This document shows positions 5,405 through 5,518 of a stretch of 5,518 bases of DNA, in pieces (the stretch's first letter is position 1; every line of letters starts with the position of its first letter). The notes beneath the pieces are model-generated. The model had not been told where the DNA came from. It searched no databases and saw only the letters and a list, made by a program, of their open reading frames with translations. The stretch is from Eubacteriales Family XIII. Incertae Sedis bacterium (GTDB lineage: Bacteria > Bacillota > Clostridia > Peptostreptococcales > Anaerovoracaceae). The DNA lies in contig JAISZM010000095.1 in the NCBI GenBank assembly GCA_031269205.1, positions 1 to 5,518 of the forward strand, given 5' to 3'. Both the position numbers and the translations under genes were made by a program.

Positions 5405-5518
5405 GATGACTATTCAATTAGAGCATGGTCAACGGGTCGGGGGTCGGTATCGCTCTCCGAGCGGGTCGCTGACGCTCGTGCGGGCGCTTCACTCGCGTTG
5501 CTCCTTCCGCTTGTATGC
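5405..5518. other. GC-rich, repeat-like patch at the window edge, no supported gene
   Basis: After the AT-rich stretch 5220-5420 the composition turns sharply GC-rich, with repeated GAGCG/CGCTC-type words. CGAGCG (5458-5463) and CGCTCG (5473-5478) form a 6-bp inverted repeat around a 9-nt loop. Two - strand frames are open from the window edge to stops near 5410-5420, so the end of a protein cannot be excluded, but neither translation is recognisable. It may be part of an interspersed repeat or the 3' end of a neighbour. Confidence 0.35.

Noticed and set aside
5410..5518. C-terminal end of a - strand protein at the window edge
   Set aside because: The frame is open but short, low in complexity and unrecognisable, with other frames open too; kept only as a remark in the GC-rich patch entry.

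Overview
This window looks like chromosomal DNA from a GC-rich anaerobic member of the Bacillota (Clostridia-like). The evidence is a clostridial-type class A penicillin-binding protein, strong AGGAGG-type ribosome binding sites, and an acyl-CoA dehydrogenase/electron-transfer-flavoprotein operon of the kind used in butyrate-type anaerobic metabolism. The lineage is an inference from protein style and composition; no marker gene fixes it.

Layout. Positions 1-1647 (+) hold the 3' part of a class A PBP: the transpeptidase domain with all three active-site motifs and a long Pro/Gln/Asp-rich tail. Its 5' part, including any glycosyltransferase domain, lies outside the window. A strong bidirectional terminator follows at 1657-1706. 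Positions 1701-1899 carry an unusual unit: a 17-bp exact direct repeat flanking about 165 bp that is dominated by a 144-nt imperfect hairpin. Positions 1893-5159 (-) form a compact three-gene operon, transcribed bcd-like acyl-CoA dehydrogenase, then etfB, then etfA, convergent with the PBP gene. The EtfA carries an N-terminal 2x[4Fe-4S] ferredoxin module. Positions 5160-5518 are non-coding as far as can be seen: a leader with a near-perfect 22-bp palindrome, a good promoter for the operon, a tandem 10-bp repeat upstream of it, an AT-rich stretch, and an abrupt GC-rich, repeat-like patch at the window edge.

How the genes work together. The dehydrogenase and the EtfAB pair are expected to form one flavoprotein complex that reduces a short-chain enoyl-CoA (crotonyl-CoA is most likely from resemblance to clostridial Bcd) with NADH. 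Such complexes usually couple this to ferredoxin reduction by flavin-based electron bifurcation. The ferredoxin module on EtfA and the gene order resemble the caffeyl-CoA reductase CarCDE of Acetobacterium, so the substrate is not settled. In both gene junctions the upstream stop codon is fused to the next Shine-Dalgarno sequence, which suggests translational coupling and balanced subunit synthesis. The PBP is an unrelated cell-wall gene.

The most notable non-gene signal is the hairpin unit at 1701-1899. Removing one repeat copy plus the insert restores a tight arrangement in which the etfA stop codon lies about 10 nt from the shared terminator, so it reads like an insertion. No clearly new protein system was found.
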